From a virus: a DNA stretch of 32,837 nt. Both the position numbers and the translations under genes were made by a program. The stretch covers positions 1 to 32,837 of IMG/VR virus record IMGVR_UViG_3300020439_000041; one strand, written 5' to 3'. The notes beneath the pieces were generated by a model. It saw only the letters and a list, made by a program, of their open reading frames with translations. It was not told the origin of the DNA and did not search any database. Positions 1 to 10,017 of the stretch are shown in pieces. Within the stretch, counting starts at the first letter, position 1, and the number at the start of each line of letters is the position of its first letter.

Positions 1-453
1 ATTGCAGTCAAGCAAAACAAAGAACGAGATAGAGTAGTGCCTGATGATATTATGATTGCAACTCACACAGGTGCCGCCACATCAATGTACAATGTAATTA
101 AAGGTAATTTACCAAGAGGTGTTGATGGACAAGTGAATATTGTGCTTAACAATAAAAATAACACAATCAAATTTAAGAGTAGTGATTTTGCAGATAAGAA
201 AGTAGAGAATGTACAAGACTTTGAGTATTTCAGAATAAAACGAGAGGGTCGGCCTATTGATACTTCTGAGAAAGCACTCGATAAAGTAATGACATGGGTG
301 AAGAGTAACATACCTAGAAATAGAAAACTTATAGATCTTTTCAGAGACAAAGAAGGTATCATAGTTAAAGAGCCTACAAAAGCAACAAGAGACCGAAGTG
401 AAGTTGAAAAGTTCGGTGTCGGCAGAAGAATTAAACAGAGACTTAGCGCCTAA
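1..453 (+). CDS. 3' part of an unrecognised phage protein (151 codons visible)
   Basis: The frame is open to the left edge of the window, so the GTG at 37 is not a convincing start and the gene is cut at its 5' end. The visible part is hydrophilic and basic, with a motif IATHTGAATSMYNVIKG near the left edge, a mixed beta/helix middle and a basic tail ending GVGRRIKQRLSA. I do not recognise the family. In T4 the gene just before gene 5 is 53, but I see none of the gp53 hallmarks (the PE..A...YG...YW segment), so I do not assign it. Its stop codon overlaps the start of the gp5-like gene as TAATG, which suggests translational coupling and a virion or assembly role. That role is inference from position only. 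Confidence 0.75.
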   Translation: MAVKQNKERDRVVPDDIMIATHTGAATSMYNVIKGNLPRGVDGQVNIVLNNKNNTIKFKSSDFADKKVENVQDFEYFRIKREGRPIDTSEKALDKVMTWVKSNIPRNRKLIDLFRDKEGIIVKEPTKATRDRSEVEKFGVGRRIKQRLSA

Positions 454-2561
454 TGGAAAATTTTGCTCAAGCATTTAGAGAATTTGATTCTAAATCATTC
501 TTAGGAAAGAATGGTTTTGTTTGGTGGTATGGTGTCGTAGAAGATAGGCACGACCCATTATATCTCGGTAGAGTCAAAGTAAGATGTATTGGATGGCATA
601 CAGATGATAAAACACCAGGTTCTGGAATACCTACAGAAGATTTACCATGGGCTGATGTAATCAATCCAATAACTTCTGCTTCAATGTCAGGTATTGGAAG
701 ATCACCTACTGGTATAGTCCCTGGCACGCATGTCTTTGGATTTTTTAGGGATGGTAATGAAGGACAAGAACCTGTAGTTTTAGGAACACTCAATGGTATT
801 CCTGAAAGACTTGCGAATCCTGAACGAGGTTTTTTTGATCCAAGATCTGCGAGACAAAGAGAACAAGAACCACATCCTCCTATGTTTATAGAGAGAACTG
901 CAGGTGTTGAAAAATCGAAAATAATAAATCATTTTCCTGTATTTTCATCTAACCTCAAGGATGGTACAAAGTTGCATAAAATTCAAGGTGCAAGTTCTTG
1001 GGCAAAACACAAATCATATCTTGAACTGCAAAGAGATGATATATCACAGAAAGCAGAGATTGTAGTTAAGGGTTTGAGAAAGGGTATTAATACAAGCAGT
1101 TATACTACATCATACGATCCTGGAGGTGATGAATTTGTAAGACTTGGGTCGTACATAAATTTTTCTGCTCATCCAAATGAAAACAGAACGCAATTTAATC
1201 AAAATGGATTTTTAGATTTTAGTTTACCTACAACAAATATTTTAGCATCAGCAAATCAAAAATCAAAAAACACAAATACCGATCAAAAAAATCCATTTAC
1301 GAGCATGATTTTTAGGACTCATAGAATAAATCAAGAGTTAGAAGATTATAGAAATGCTTTGCACACAAACGTTGAGACAACAAATCCAGACAAAAAAATA
1401 AATCAACCTGGTAGCACAGGTACACTAGGCGAGCCATCATATCCATTTAATCATGTGACTTATTCAGAAAGTGGCCACCTGTTTGAGATGGATGATACAC
1501 CTGGAAAAGAACGTGTAAGATTGATGCACCGATCAACATCCTATATTGAATACTTAAATGATGGTGACAGAGTTGATAATACTGTTGGTAAAAAATATGA
1601 TATGGTAGATTCTGATATGAGTATTCATGCACTTGGCAATTCTTTTACAAGTATTAACGGGTATTATGATTTATATGTTAAAGGCAATGCAAAAACTGTA
1701 TCACCAAGCCCAAATGATAGTACCGCATCAAGTGCATTTAATATCAAAGTGGGATCAGGTAATGCATCTTTAGTTACTGACAACGGAGACATTAACATTG
1801 TTGCAGGTGGTAATGGTAGAGTGATATTAAAAGGAACCGATGTTGTTTTTACATCAGGCGATGGTAAACCAATAGATCAAAAAACTTTTGGATTAGACAA
1901 TTATAATCTTAAAGGTGTGGGTATGGGTTCCGTCGAGTTGAGATCTAAGAGTATGAATTTACGTTCGGAAGGTGCTTTACAATTAAATTCATCAAATCAC
2001 AATATTGTGACAGGTGATTACACTATTAATGCAAATAAAACAATAAAAATGTCAGCCACTTTTGGGGCAAAGGAAACAATTAATGGTTTATTAACGTTAG
2101 GTATTCCTGGTGAACCAAATGTTGGAAAACAAGTCAACATACTTGGTGGCAAAATGGAAGTAAATTCTATTAATCCATTAGGTGGTTTTGATGTAAATGT
2201 AGGTCCTGTAGGATCATTAACTTCATCAAGTATGAATGCTCTTGGATATAAAGTAAACACATTAGGTCAGATCAAAATGGATGCTAAACTTGGAATGAAA
2301 TTTGACACATTGTTGACTTATAATGTTGATGCTAAAACAGCCTTGAGTCTAAAAACTGCTATGGGTGAAATGTCATTAAATCCTGCAGGTCAGATTACTC
2401 TTAAAGGACCAGCGTTTAGTTTGGGTGCACTTTTAGATGAATTGATGACTGCACTTGCTCAACTAACAGTTCCGACAGGAACTGGACCAAGCGGTCCTCC
2501 AATCAATGCGGCGGCACTGCAGGCCGTACAACAAAAATTAGGGACATTGTTATCAAAATGA
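453..2561 (+). CDS. 5: gp5-like baseplate central spike protein without lysozyme domain
   Basis: This is the trimeric needle at the centre of the baseplate that pierces the cell envelope. Residues about 20-115 form the gp5/VgrG-type OB-fold, shown by WWYGVVEDRHDPLYLGRVKV, then GIVPGTHVFGFF and GQEPVVLGTLNGIPE. The C-terminal region (about 400-660) is rich in short alternating strands with repeated polar and glycine turns, as expected for a beta-helix needle, and ends in an Ala/Gln-rich helix. T4 gp5 is 575 residues and has a lysozyme domain between OB-fold and needle. This protein is 702 residues, and I find no lysozyme-type catalytic segment in the 130-400 linker. The start at 453 overlaps the previous stop by one base. 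The fold call is confident; loss of enzymatic activity is inference. Confidence 0.9.
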   Translation: MENFAQAFREFDSKSFLGKNGFVWWYGVVEDRHDPLYLGRVKVRCIGWHTDDKTPGSGIPTEDLPWADVINPITSASMSGIGRSPTGIVPGTHVFGFFRDGNEGQEPVVLGTLNGIPERLANPERGFFDPRSARQREQEPHPPMFIERTAGVEKSKIINHFPVFSSNLKDGTKLHKIQGASSWAKHKSYLELQRDDISQKAEIVVKGLRKGINTSSYTTSYDPGGDEFVRLGSYINFSAHPNENRTQFNQNGFLDFSLPTTNILASANQKSKNTNTDQKNPFTSMIFRTHRINQELEDYRNALHTNVETTNPDKKINQPGSTGTLGEPSYPFNHVTYSESGHLFEMDDTPGKERVRLMHRSTSYIEYLNDGDRVDNTVGKKYDMVDSDMSIHALGNSFTSINGYYDLYVKGNAKTVSPSPNDSTASSAFNIKVGSGNASLVTDNGDINIVAGGNGRVILKGTDVVFTSGDGKPIDQKTFGLDNYNLKGVGMGSVELRSKSMNLRSEGALQLNSSNHNIVTGDYTINANKTIKMSATFGAKETINGLLTLGIPGEPNVGKQVNILGGKMEVNSINPLGGFDVNVGPVGSLTSSSMNALGYKVNTLGQIKMDAKLGMKFDTLLTYNVDAKTALSLKTAMGEMSLNPAGQITLKGPAFSLGALLDELMTALAQLTVPTGTGPSGPPINAAALQAVQQKLGTLLSK

Positions 2562-2716
2562 GTGAAGACGTAATATTCGAGGAACAAGAAATAAAAAATA
2601 AAGGTCTTGAAAACGTTTTACAAAAGACCTTAGAATTCAATCAAAAATATCTAGAATACTTAGAACAAAAATTAGAAGAAATGAAAACAAAAAGAGATGA
2701 GATATTAAATGGCTGA
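2558..2716 (+). CDS. small coiled-coil protein (52 aa)
   Basis: This short gene fills the gap between the gp5-like gene and the next large gene. Its ATG overlaps the gp5 stop as ATGA (2558-2561), and it ends at TGA 2714-2716, overlapping the next start at 2709 by 8 bases. The translation begins MSEDVIFEEQEIKNKGLENV. It is strongly charged and helical, with leucine/tyrosine spacing typical of a coiled coil over residues about 16-50. It contains no glycine-rich or beta segments. Double overlap with both neighbours and coding-like codon use support a real, translationally coupled gene. Function is unknown; a small trimeric helical accessory or chaperone of the spike is only a guess. Confidence 0.7.
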   Translation: MSEDVIFEEQEIKNKGLENVLQKTLEFNQKYLEYLEQKLEEMKTKRDEILNG

Positions 2717-5700
2717 TGCACCAGTAGAATTTGATCAAAAAAAGTTTTTCGATCAATCTGATCCATTGCTCAATGCGGTGCTACAGAATGTAGCATCATT
2801 CGCTGGAGATCTTTCTGGTGGTTTAGGAACGCTTGTAGAATTCTTAAATTTAACAAAAATATATTTACAGGCAATTGCCGATCCAATTGCTTTAATATTG
2901 ATACCAGCGATTGATCAATTAATCGATGCTATAGAAGATCTAAAGAATATTGGATTTGGAACATTGTCTGTATGGCCATGGGAGTCTGGTCAAGTTGAGT
3001 CAGGTATAGATTCAACAAAAGCATTAGAAGCAATACAAGCATTAATAGTTGCATTGAATGATATTAATCCAGATAAATTAAAATGGAACCCTAGTAAAAA
3101 TCAATTTGAGTCAATCAATGTATTAGGCGATAGTGATCAATTGCAACAACAAGGAGCAGGATTTTTAGATTCGCAACCTTTTGGTTTTTCGTCACATGAA
3201 CAAGTATCGATAAGAACGGAAGATGGACAAAAAATAGAAGCAAAGTCATTGAGTGATTCATGGATCAATAATACACTGAATACGTGCTATAATTATCTAA
3301 ACCCCAAAGAATGGGAAGAAGGAGACAATTCTGCAAAAAGAGCAATTGACAGTCTTAATGAATCTTTTAAGATAAGAACATTGACACCAGCACAATTTGT
3401 TTCTGAAGTGAATAGTTCGTTTGACGATTTTAATGATCCAGCAAGACCTGTTGGTACTGGAGAGTATGTAGCGTTTGTAGCGTTTTTTGCATTACCGACC
3501 CACCATGCTTTACGTGATATGATTAATGCTCTCTTGAAATTTTTCGCAAATTTTCTAAAAGGTATTCCTGATTTAGCGGATGATAAAGTATCTGACATTG
3601 AACTAGGTCATCCTCTTGTCATTGCTAATCTAGAAACAGATCTACGAATTGCTACTGGTGAAGCAATAAAAGAAGCGGATTCGGATATTGCAAAAGCGGC
3701 CGATGAATTGGCAACTGCACAAGATGCAGAATTTTCTGCTGGTGTTGATGTCATCTATGGTACTGGTACAGAGTCTACAAGATTAAAAAATAAGATGCAA
3801 AGTTTTAATGAAAAGGCGAATGAATTTGCAGGACAAATCAATGATTATAATTTTGAGATTTCAGCATTAACCAATCGTTTAGTATCATCACCAGAACCTG
3901 CCAAACTTTCAATACAAGCAGAGATTGCAAGATTATCTGATCTAAAGTCCAAAGCCTCTCAAGAATATAGACAGAATATATTAGTCAGTCAAGAATTTGG
4001 TAGGAGGTATGCAAATGAAATGACGAGAGAAAACAATCTTAACGAGTCATATAATAAATCAATAGAAACTGTAAAGCAGGCAGAATCCAGAAAAAATGAA
4101 TTTGAGAAAATAAGAGAATCAATAAGTTTTGATACAGCCGAATTGCAAAAAAAGTTTTATACATTAGATAGTACGTCACCTAGAGACCTATCTAGCATAG
4201 TCGAGCAAAAAACTTTTACACCTGAAAAAAATACTCATAATGGTGTTACAATTCCAATGTTTGAGGAAGGAACTTTAATACAACAAGGACATGTTTTTAA
4301 TGATTTTACTGCCGAGGTAGTTAGACATGTTGGTATTGTAGTTAAAGATGGTCAGGTTATTAGTAACAAAGTAAGAGTGAGAAAAGTCAGAGGTAGCATA
4401 AAAGAAAATACTGCTTCACCAAATCAACAAATAAACGTTCCTCCTATTATTGCACTTGATGGAAAACAATTAGATAGTTTTGGTATTCTTAAAACAGGTG
4501 AAGGAATACAAGGAGCAACTGATGCGTTAAATTATCCAATGTTCGCACCGACAAATCCTGATGTTCCACAATTACAATCATCATTAAAATTTAAGGCTTC
4601 AATTACTACAGGATCAAATATACTCAAAACAGTATTACCACTAAATGATGAACTTATTTCATATGGAGGTAAAGATGTTTATACAAATACTACACTGATT
4701 AATCAGAGCAATTTTCAATTAATGATGGAAAATTTTGTTGAGGGTCTTGTCATAGGCTCGCCTTTATCTCACAATTTTTTGTTGAATTCTAATACGGCAG
4801 TGAGTGATGTACCTGTTGATCCATTAAACAGGTTAGGTTGGTCTTTATTTCCTGGAATGGGATTTACCCCATGCATTAAAGATATAAAAATAAACGGTAA
4901 ACCAATACAACGTCAAGACATAAAAACACAATTATTTCAAGTCATAAAAACAGATTCTAAAGATATAGAATATGATAGAATGCATGAAATTACTATCGAG
5001 TTAGGTACGTTGGTTAAGGATGGTGATATTGAATCATTTGATACTCAATATGTCAAAGTACCAAACGGCACTGTAGTAAATGCAGATCTTGAAGTCCCTA
5101 TTACGATGAATAAAATAACAGGGGGGAGATCATCTATACCTAATTGGAAATTTACAAGAGTACAAGATATATTTCCTATATATGGACAAGTTTTGGATAG
5201 GATTATAGACAAGTTAGAATTTGCAAAAGATTTGGCATCAGGTGCATTAGAAGATATTAATAAATGGATTAAATATTTTGAGGATCTTGTAAGAGATCTA
5301 AAAAAATTAAATGAAGATATACAGTCATTGTTACAGTTTTTAACAAACGGACTTGACAAAGCAGGATTGTATTCCGCAAGATTTTCAGGCACTGGTGGTC
5401 CAGCAGGGTTTAAGAGAAAACTTAATAGTGCAAAAATTAAAAATGTGAATAGAGAACCAGTCAAAGAATTTTCATTAGAGCCTGTAACAATCACCAGACA
5501 AAGACAAAATCCAATAACAGGTGAACAAGAATCTTTTACTCAGGAAATTCTTAAACTTGTTCAGAAAGAAAATCCTGATAGACAATCGACAACAGAAAAT
5601 CCATATGAATTAATATCATGGTCTGATTTAGATGTTATGAAATACAGTGGAGGATTTGTTTTTTATGCACAAGGAAACGATAAGACATTGTTAGAAAAAT

Positions 5701-6332
5701 TTTTGGCAACTTCTGGTCTTACAAAACCTTCTGAAAAAGAAAATCCACCACCTCAAGTAGAGGGTTCTAATGTTGATTTTTCTGAAATAAATTCTTTAAT
5801 AGAAAATATACAACCTCAAGTCTCTAAAGTTCAAGTTAAACAAACTGGATTTCTTAATGATGAAATATTTGTAGATGCTGATGGTAGAGAAACCGTAAGA
5901 AAAAATACAGAGATAAAAATTATTTTTACAAATGATTCTTCTCTCTTGTCTACCGAAGAAAGAAATAAGATAAAAGAAGCAAAAGGAAATGATTTCATTT
6001 TTGACGTTGATATTCAATATGGTTCAATTCAACCTGCAACAACTGATGATGCCACTGCAGGTAATGTTATTTTATCAAAAGACGATTTCGTTACTGCCGA
6101 ACCTCTTGCTTTTTCAGTTCAACCAATCAGAACGGAGACTGAAGACGAAACTTTTATTGTATCTGAAGTTATATTAAAACCTAAAAATAAATTAGAGGCG
6201 CTTACTAATTATAAACTAAAAATCAAAAGAACTATTTCTAATTCCGCAAATCAATTATTAAAAGAAGAATTTGAGATGGAATTTGGATTTACTACATCTG
6301 CTACAACAATAATAGATATTGGAATTCAATAA
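2709..6332 (+). CDS. large virion structural protein with coiled coil and C-terminal Ig-like domain (1207 aa)
   Basis: I do not recognise a T4 homologue. The N-terminal 100 residues contain hydrophobic helices (for example ADPIALILIPAIDQLIDAIE), and another hydrophobic helical stretch lies near residues 255-290 (YVAFVAFFALP, then LLKFFANFLKGIPDL). Residues about 310-475 are a long Ala/Glu/Lys/Gln-rich coiled coil. The middle is mixed, with a second helical bundle near 840-910 (DRIIDKLEFAKDL, FEDLVRDLKKLNEDIQSLL). The last 170 residues look like a bacterial Ig-like domain of the Big_5/SbsA type: a strand with polar turns, then FVTAEPLAFSVQP and LEALTNYKLKIKRTIS before a final GFTT strand. The gene sits between the spike and the Ig-repeat protein, overlapping both neighbours. 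A baseplate or tail-surface role is inferred from position. Confidence 0.85.
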   Translation: MADAPVEFDQKKFFDQSDPLLNAVLQNVASFAGDLSGGLGTLVEFLNLTKIYLQAIADPIALILIPAIDQLIDAIEDLKNIGFGTLSVWPWESGQVESGIDSTKALEAIQALIVALNDINPDKLKWNPSKNQFESINVLGDSDQLQQQGAGFLDSQPFGFSSHEQVSIRTEDGQKIEAKSLSDSWINNTLNTCYNYLNPKEWEEGDNSAKRAIDSLNESFKIRTLTPAQFVSEVNSSFDDFNDPARPVGTGEYVAFVAFFALPTHHALRDMINALLKFFANFLKGIPDLADDKVSDIELGHPLVIANLETDLRIATGEAIKEADSDIAKAADELATAQDAEFSAGVDVIYGTGTESTRLKNKMQSFNEKANEFAGQINDYNFEISALTNRLVSSPEPAKLSIQAEIARLSDLKSKASQEYRQNILVSQEFGRRYANEMTRENNLNESYNKSIETVKQAESRKNEFEKIRESISFDTAELQKKFYTLDSTSPRDLSSIVEQKTFTPEKNTHNGVTIPMFEEGTLIQQGHVFNDFTAEVVRHVGIVVKDGQVISNKVRVRKVRGSIKENTASPNQQINVPPIIALDGKQLDSFGILKTGEGIQGATDALNYPMFAPTNPDVPQLQSSLKFKASITTGSNILKTVLPLNDELISYGGKDVYTNTTLINQSNFQLMMENFVEGLVIGSPLSHNFLLNSNTAVSDVPVDPLNRLGWSLFPGMGFTPCIKDIKINGKPIQRQDIKTQLFQVIKTDSKDIEYDRMHEITIELGTLVKDGDIESFDTQYVKVPNGTVVNADLEVPITMNKITGGRSSIPNWKFTRVQDIFPIYGQVLDRIIDKLEFAKDLASGALEDINKWIKYFEDLVRDLKKLNEDIQSLLQFLTNGLDKAGLYSARFSGTGGPAGFKRKLNSAKIKNVNREPVKEFSLEPVTITRQRQNPITGEQESFTQEILKLVQKENPDRQSTTENPYELISWSDLDVMKYSGGFVFYAQGNDKTLLEKFLATSGLTKPSEKENPPPQVEGSNVDFSEINSLIENIQPQVSKVQVKQTGFLNDEIFVDADGRETVRKNTEIKIIFTNDSSLLSTEERNKIKEAKGNDFIFDVDIQYGSIQPATTDDATAGNVILSKDDFVTAEPLAFSVQPIRTETEDETFIVSEVILKPKNKLEALTNYKLKIKRTISNSANQLLKEEFEMEFGFTTSATTIIDIGIQ

Positions 6333-9300
6333 TGGCATTCAATAGAGAAGTAATTGATTCAACTGCTACAGACTATAATGTTGACGAAATAAGTGAAAAT
6401 GATTTTGCATCAAATACAATTTTCGTACCTATTGATAGAAGTTTTACTGTTTCATTTGATGACAATATTGACGTAAACACAATAAGTGTATTCACGAATA
6501 ACACAGATATTGAAACGAGTGAAAGAGGAAAACGTGGATCTATACAATTATCATCGGTAGGTAATGATGGGTTAGGGTCTGATGCTGATTCGTTAAATTT
6601 GAGATTAAAAAAACAAACATCTTCACCTGATTTTGTAATAAGTTCTGATGGGCTGATAAAAGATGAGAATGCAACTATAGAAGTGGAAATGCTCAATGCT
6701 CCAGTATCCTCAAATGCAAATTCTAATTTTACATTTCAACCAGTAATTAATCTAGCAAGTAATTCTACATATGTTTTCAATATTACTGAAGATGTAAAAG
6801 ATGTTTTTGGAAGCAAGACAGATTTTACTGTAGGTACAGGATTTGTTACTGATAATTCAAGAAGTGTTATATTAAGTACAAATCCATTTAGAGGATACAA
6901 TGTAAATCTGTCTATTGATAATAAACTAAAATTTCTAAAAGATGAACAGGTTAAAAAGAAAGGTAGAAATTTACCTGTTGCGACAATTTTAGAACATGAA
7001 CAAATATCGAAAATAACTTATGACTTGAATCCTGTATGTTATTTTATAAATGTGGCGTTTACAGCCGCCAATCCGTGTGTAATTACAACTGCAACACCTC
7101 ATGGATTAGTTTCAGATAATAAGATTACGGTATATGAGATAGTTTCTGGTTCAGGATTATCATCAAGAACATATGATATAGCAAGTGTAGGAACAAATAC
7201 AATAACACTCGATGGTGTAAATTTACTCAATGGTACTGCTGGACGAATAAGTTTCTTTGTGAATTTTCATGCTGGTGATGAAATGATTTCTACTGGTAGA
7301 GATGATAATATACAAATAAAATTAGCATCGGCATCTACAAAAAATTTCGTTGAAATAGAAACTAATAAAGAATTATATCAATTTTTACCGACCACAACGA
7401 GTACAAATTATGCAAAGAGTATTAGATATGATGATGAAAATTCACAATTAAATTATGTTCCTGTAACAGGCGCAGACTCAAATGTAATTAAGGCTACCGA
7501 TAATTTTGCAAACAATATTATACTAAAACAAAAAACCGAGTCAGGTCCTATAACGATGTTTGTGAGTGCAAATACAAATCCTTTACATAATACACATCCT
7601 TTTAATACGTCTGCACCTACAGTAATTAATTTTGAGCCTGATGCTAATGATGCAATAACAAAAAAACTAGAAGTAGTTGAAATTTTAAGATCAGGTAGTA
7701 CCGCAATTGTAGTGACAAATTCTATTCACGCATTAGGAGTTGGTGATACAATACAGATTATTGGGTGCAACGAAACAGATTATAACAAAACAACTACAGT
7801 TCAAGAGATAATTGATTCAACAAGTTTCACCTATGAAGTATCAAACGATCCTAGAAGTCCAGCAACACCAACAAATAACAGAATTGAAATTAAAACTGGA
7901 TCGAGTCCATCTTCTCAGGCAACTGCGTTTCAAGTTCAATTTAGTCAATCTATGAATACAAGTACGATTAGCGTGGCAAATGCTTCACATTTCATTTATG
8001 CTAATGGTACTACAACGACAACCGGTTACAATAAAACACATGCTACAATACAATTATCTGATGACAATTTTGCCACAACAACTGGTTTAGTAAATTGTAA
8101 ATCTATATCTGCAAATACGGGTAATTCTTTATTTACAGTTATACCTGAAACTTTATTAAAAGGTAAATCATATAAGATAAAAGTGACAACAGGTGTTCAA
8201 GATTTAGGTGAGACAAATACAGATCTAGATTATATAACAACAAATACATTTGCCACTGGAACAAAAAGTTTAGATCCAAGAACTGGTAAGGAACTTGTAT
8301 TCGTTGATAATATACCTCCGAGAATTGAAAAGATATCATTAGGATCGAATGTTTTAGAAAGTGCAAATGTTGAAGAAATAACAAGTCCAGAATCTCTTGA
8401 TGCATTGGCAACAAACTTAGGAGGGGATTCATTTGTTGTACAATTTAATGAGAGCATGAACATAGCAACTGTCAATGTTAATTCGTCAAATACAGATCCA
8501 TTCGGAACTATACAATTGTCATGTGATGATTTTGTCACAGTTGTACAAATGTCTGCACAACCTGCAGTATCAACGACAGTAGAATTAAACGACACTTTTA
8601 CATTTGCTCCATCTCATAATTTATCTACAAATGCTAATTATACATTGAAAGTGACAAAAAGCGTAGCAGATGATTCACCAAATCAAAATTTTCTTGAGAC
8701 AGATAACGTATCATCAAATAAAGTATTAACTCTTACATCTGTTACTGGAACAGATTTTCCTGTAGGTGATACAGTCATAGGCACAAGAACTGCAAGCACA
8801 ACGGCAAATAGCGGAGCCGTTACTCTCAATGAAACCTTTTTAGGAACAACATCTTTAGCAAAAGGAATATTAAGAGCCCATACTCCTGGTAGTGGCACTC
8901 TTACGTCAATTGAATATACGGAAACTGCAAGTGAAGATGGCACAGTCAAAGAATTTGTTCCAGGTGAAGTTTTAACTGGACTCACATCAGGTCAAACTAT
9001 CACAACATCAAATGCGACTATAACACAGGCGGCATCAGGAGAGGTATTGTCATGGAACACCAGTACAAAAAAATTAACAATTAGACATACCAATACTGAC
9101 ATTGCATTTGATGCGACTGATGGTATATTGACAGGAGTGAAATACGGAGCAAAAGGTACAATAACTGCAACAACCAATGCAGGTATAAGCACTGCCGTTA
9201 CCTCTCTTACTGTAGACTCATTTATGAGAAAGTCAGATGACTCAATAGTTGATGTAGGTCAGCATGAAGGCGCCGCTGATGTTCCTGGAATAGATTTTGA

Positions 9301-10009
9301 CTCAAATTTAATAATAAAATTTACTCAAACAATGAATACTGATAGCATTGTAGTAAATTCAACTGATGATCGTGTTAATTCTTCTGACACTATTATTCTT
9401 TCTGCTGATAGTAGTTTTGGAAATTGTATACCTCTTTTAGCAAATCCTACTGTCTCTGAGAATGGTTCACGGTTTGAGTTTAAGCCAGTGATATTATCAA
9501 ATACATCTTTAGGATTAACAAGAGGTGATGAGTATTTCGTAAAAGTTACAAGAGGCGCAAAGACCAAAGGTGGATCAAACACGGCTTCAGAATATACAGA
9601 CGGTCATGCTATAATAGTTACTTCACCTGACTTTATTTCGCTGAATGCTAGTGTTTTTGATAACAACGGTAATGAAGTAGTTTTAGGAACAGATAATTCT
9701 GTTACACATACTAATATATCAAGATCTACACCTATAATATTTCATTTTTCTGATGCGATTGACATAAGTAGTTTTTCTATTGGTGCAGGAGCAGGAGGGC
9801 ATCTTTTCATATCTACTACATCTAATTTTAGTTCAGGAATGATCGATGGTACATTAAAAAAATCTGGTAGGTTTGGAACACAGATAATAGTAACACCAAC
9901 TTCAACATTAGCCGTTGATACATTTTATGTCAAGGCAAACGCTGGTGGTCATAATGAAGGTGGTGTTGATAACACGTTGCAAAATTTTGGAAACTTTACA
10001 ACTGCATAA
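6332..10009 (+). CDS. Ig-like repeat virion protein (1225 aa, about five Big_5-type domains)
   Basis: The protein is built almost entirely of beta-rich repeats. Five segments have the Big_5/SbsA pattern (F.V.F...MN...I.V, then IQLS.D.F, then L.....Y..KVT), at residues about 20-170, 525-645, 655-795, 970-1095 and 1100-1225. Between them lie two HGL-type modules (about 243-310 and 447-525) and a stretch of GE.LTG.TSG..ITTS repeats (about 800-960). Cysteines are few. It starts at the TAATG overlap with the preceding gene, and a good Shine-Dalgarno for the next gene follows its stop. Such repeats in phage tails usually serve display or carbohydrate/surface adhesion. That function is inference; the repeat architecture is seen directly. 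Confidence 0.85.
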   Translation: MAFNREVIDSTATDYNVDEISENDFASNTIFVPIDRSFTVSFDDNIDVNTISVFTNNTDIETSERGKRGSIQLSSVGNDGLGSDADSLNLRLKKQTSSPDFVISSDGLIKDENATIEVEMLNAPVSSNANSNFTFQPVINLASNSTYVFNITEDVKDVFGSKTDFTVGTGFVTDNSRSVILSTNPFRGYNVNLSIDNKLKFLKDEQVKKKGRNLPVATILEHEQISKITYDLNPVCYFINVAFTAANPCVITTATPHGLVSDNKITVYEIVSGSGLSSRTYDIASVGTNTITLDGVNLLNGTAGRISFFVNFHAGDEMISTGRDDNIQIKLASASTKNFVEIETNKELYQFLPTTTSTNYAKSIRYDDENSQLNYVPVTGADSNVIKATDNFANNIILKQKTESGPITMFVSANTNPLHNTHPFNTSAPTVINFEPDANDAITKKLEVVEILRSGSTAIVVTNSIHALGVGDTIQIIGCNETDYNKTTTVQEIIDSTSFTYEVSNDPRSPATPTNNRIEIKTGSSPSSQATAFQVQFSQSMNTSTISVANASHFIYANGTTTTTGYNKTHATIQLSDDNFATTTGLVNCKSISANTGNSLFTVIPETLLKGKSYKIKVTTGVQDLGETNTDLDYITTNTFATGTKSLDPRTGKELVFVDNIPPRIEKISLGSNVLESANVEEITSPESLDALATNLGGDSFVVQFNESMNIATVNVNSSNTDPFGTIQLSCDDFVTVVQMSAQPAVSTTVELNDTFTFAPSHNLSTNANYTLKVTKSVADDSPNQNFLETDNVSSNKVLTLTSVTGTDFPVGDTVIGTRTASTTANSGAVTLNETFLGTTSLAKGILRAHTPGSGTLTSIEYTETASEDGTVKEFVPGEVLTGLTSGQTITTSNATITQAASGEVLSWNTSTKKLTIRHTNTDIAFDATDGILTGVKYGAKGTITATTNAGISTAVTSLTVDSFMRKSDDSIVDVGQHEGAADVPGIDFDSNLIIKFTQTMNTDSIVVNSTDDRVNSSDTIILSADSSFGNCIPLLANPTVSENGSRFEFKPVILSNTSLGLTRGDEYFVKVTRGAKTKGGSNTASEYTDGHAIIVTSPDFISLNASVFDNNGNEVVLGTDNSVTHTNISRSTPIIFHFSDAIDISSFSIGAGAGGHLFISTTSNFSSGMIDGTLKKSGRFGTQIIVTPTSTLAVDTFYVKANAGGHNEGGVDNTLQNFGNFTTA
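7054..7256 (+). repeat. HGL-type beta module, copy 1 (protein level)
   Basis: This segment encodes VITTATPHGLVSDNKITVYE followed by a tyrosine turn and a T-I-T-L strand. It resembles three further segments of this window at the protein level (TxxxHxL..G..V...G...YN....V......FTY). Confidence 0.55.
7665..7890 (+). repeat. HGL-type beta module, copy 2 (protein level)
   Basis: This segment encodes AIVVTNSIHALGVGDTIQII, then a TDYNKTTTVQEI turn and STSFTYEVSNDPRSPAT. The order of motifs matches copies at 14855 and 19756, although DNA identity is low. Confidence 0.6.
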
Positions 10010-10013
10010 GGAG
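10008..10013 (+). promoter_or_regulatory. Shine-Dalgarno site before the small paralogue pair
   Basis: AAGGAG lies 4 bases before the ATG at 10018 and overlaps the stop codon of the preceding gene. It is one of the few clear ribosome binding sites in a window where most starts are coupled to the upstream stop, and it supports the chosen start. Confidence 0.7.
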
Positions 10014-10017
10014 CGTA

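Noticed and set aside
37-39. GTG as start of the first gene
   Set aside because: The frame stays open to position 1, so the gene almost certainly begins outside the window.
1-453. gp53 baseplate wedge protein by position before gp5
   Set aside because: The visible sequence lacks the recognisable gp53 segments, so position alone is not enough.
5045-5494. 149-codon open frame on the minus strand
   Set aside because: It is fully inside the 1207-residue gene, with no promoter or ribosome site and a composition typical of antisense reading of AT-rich coding DNA.
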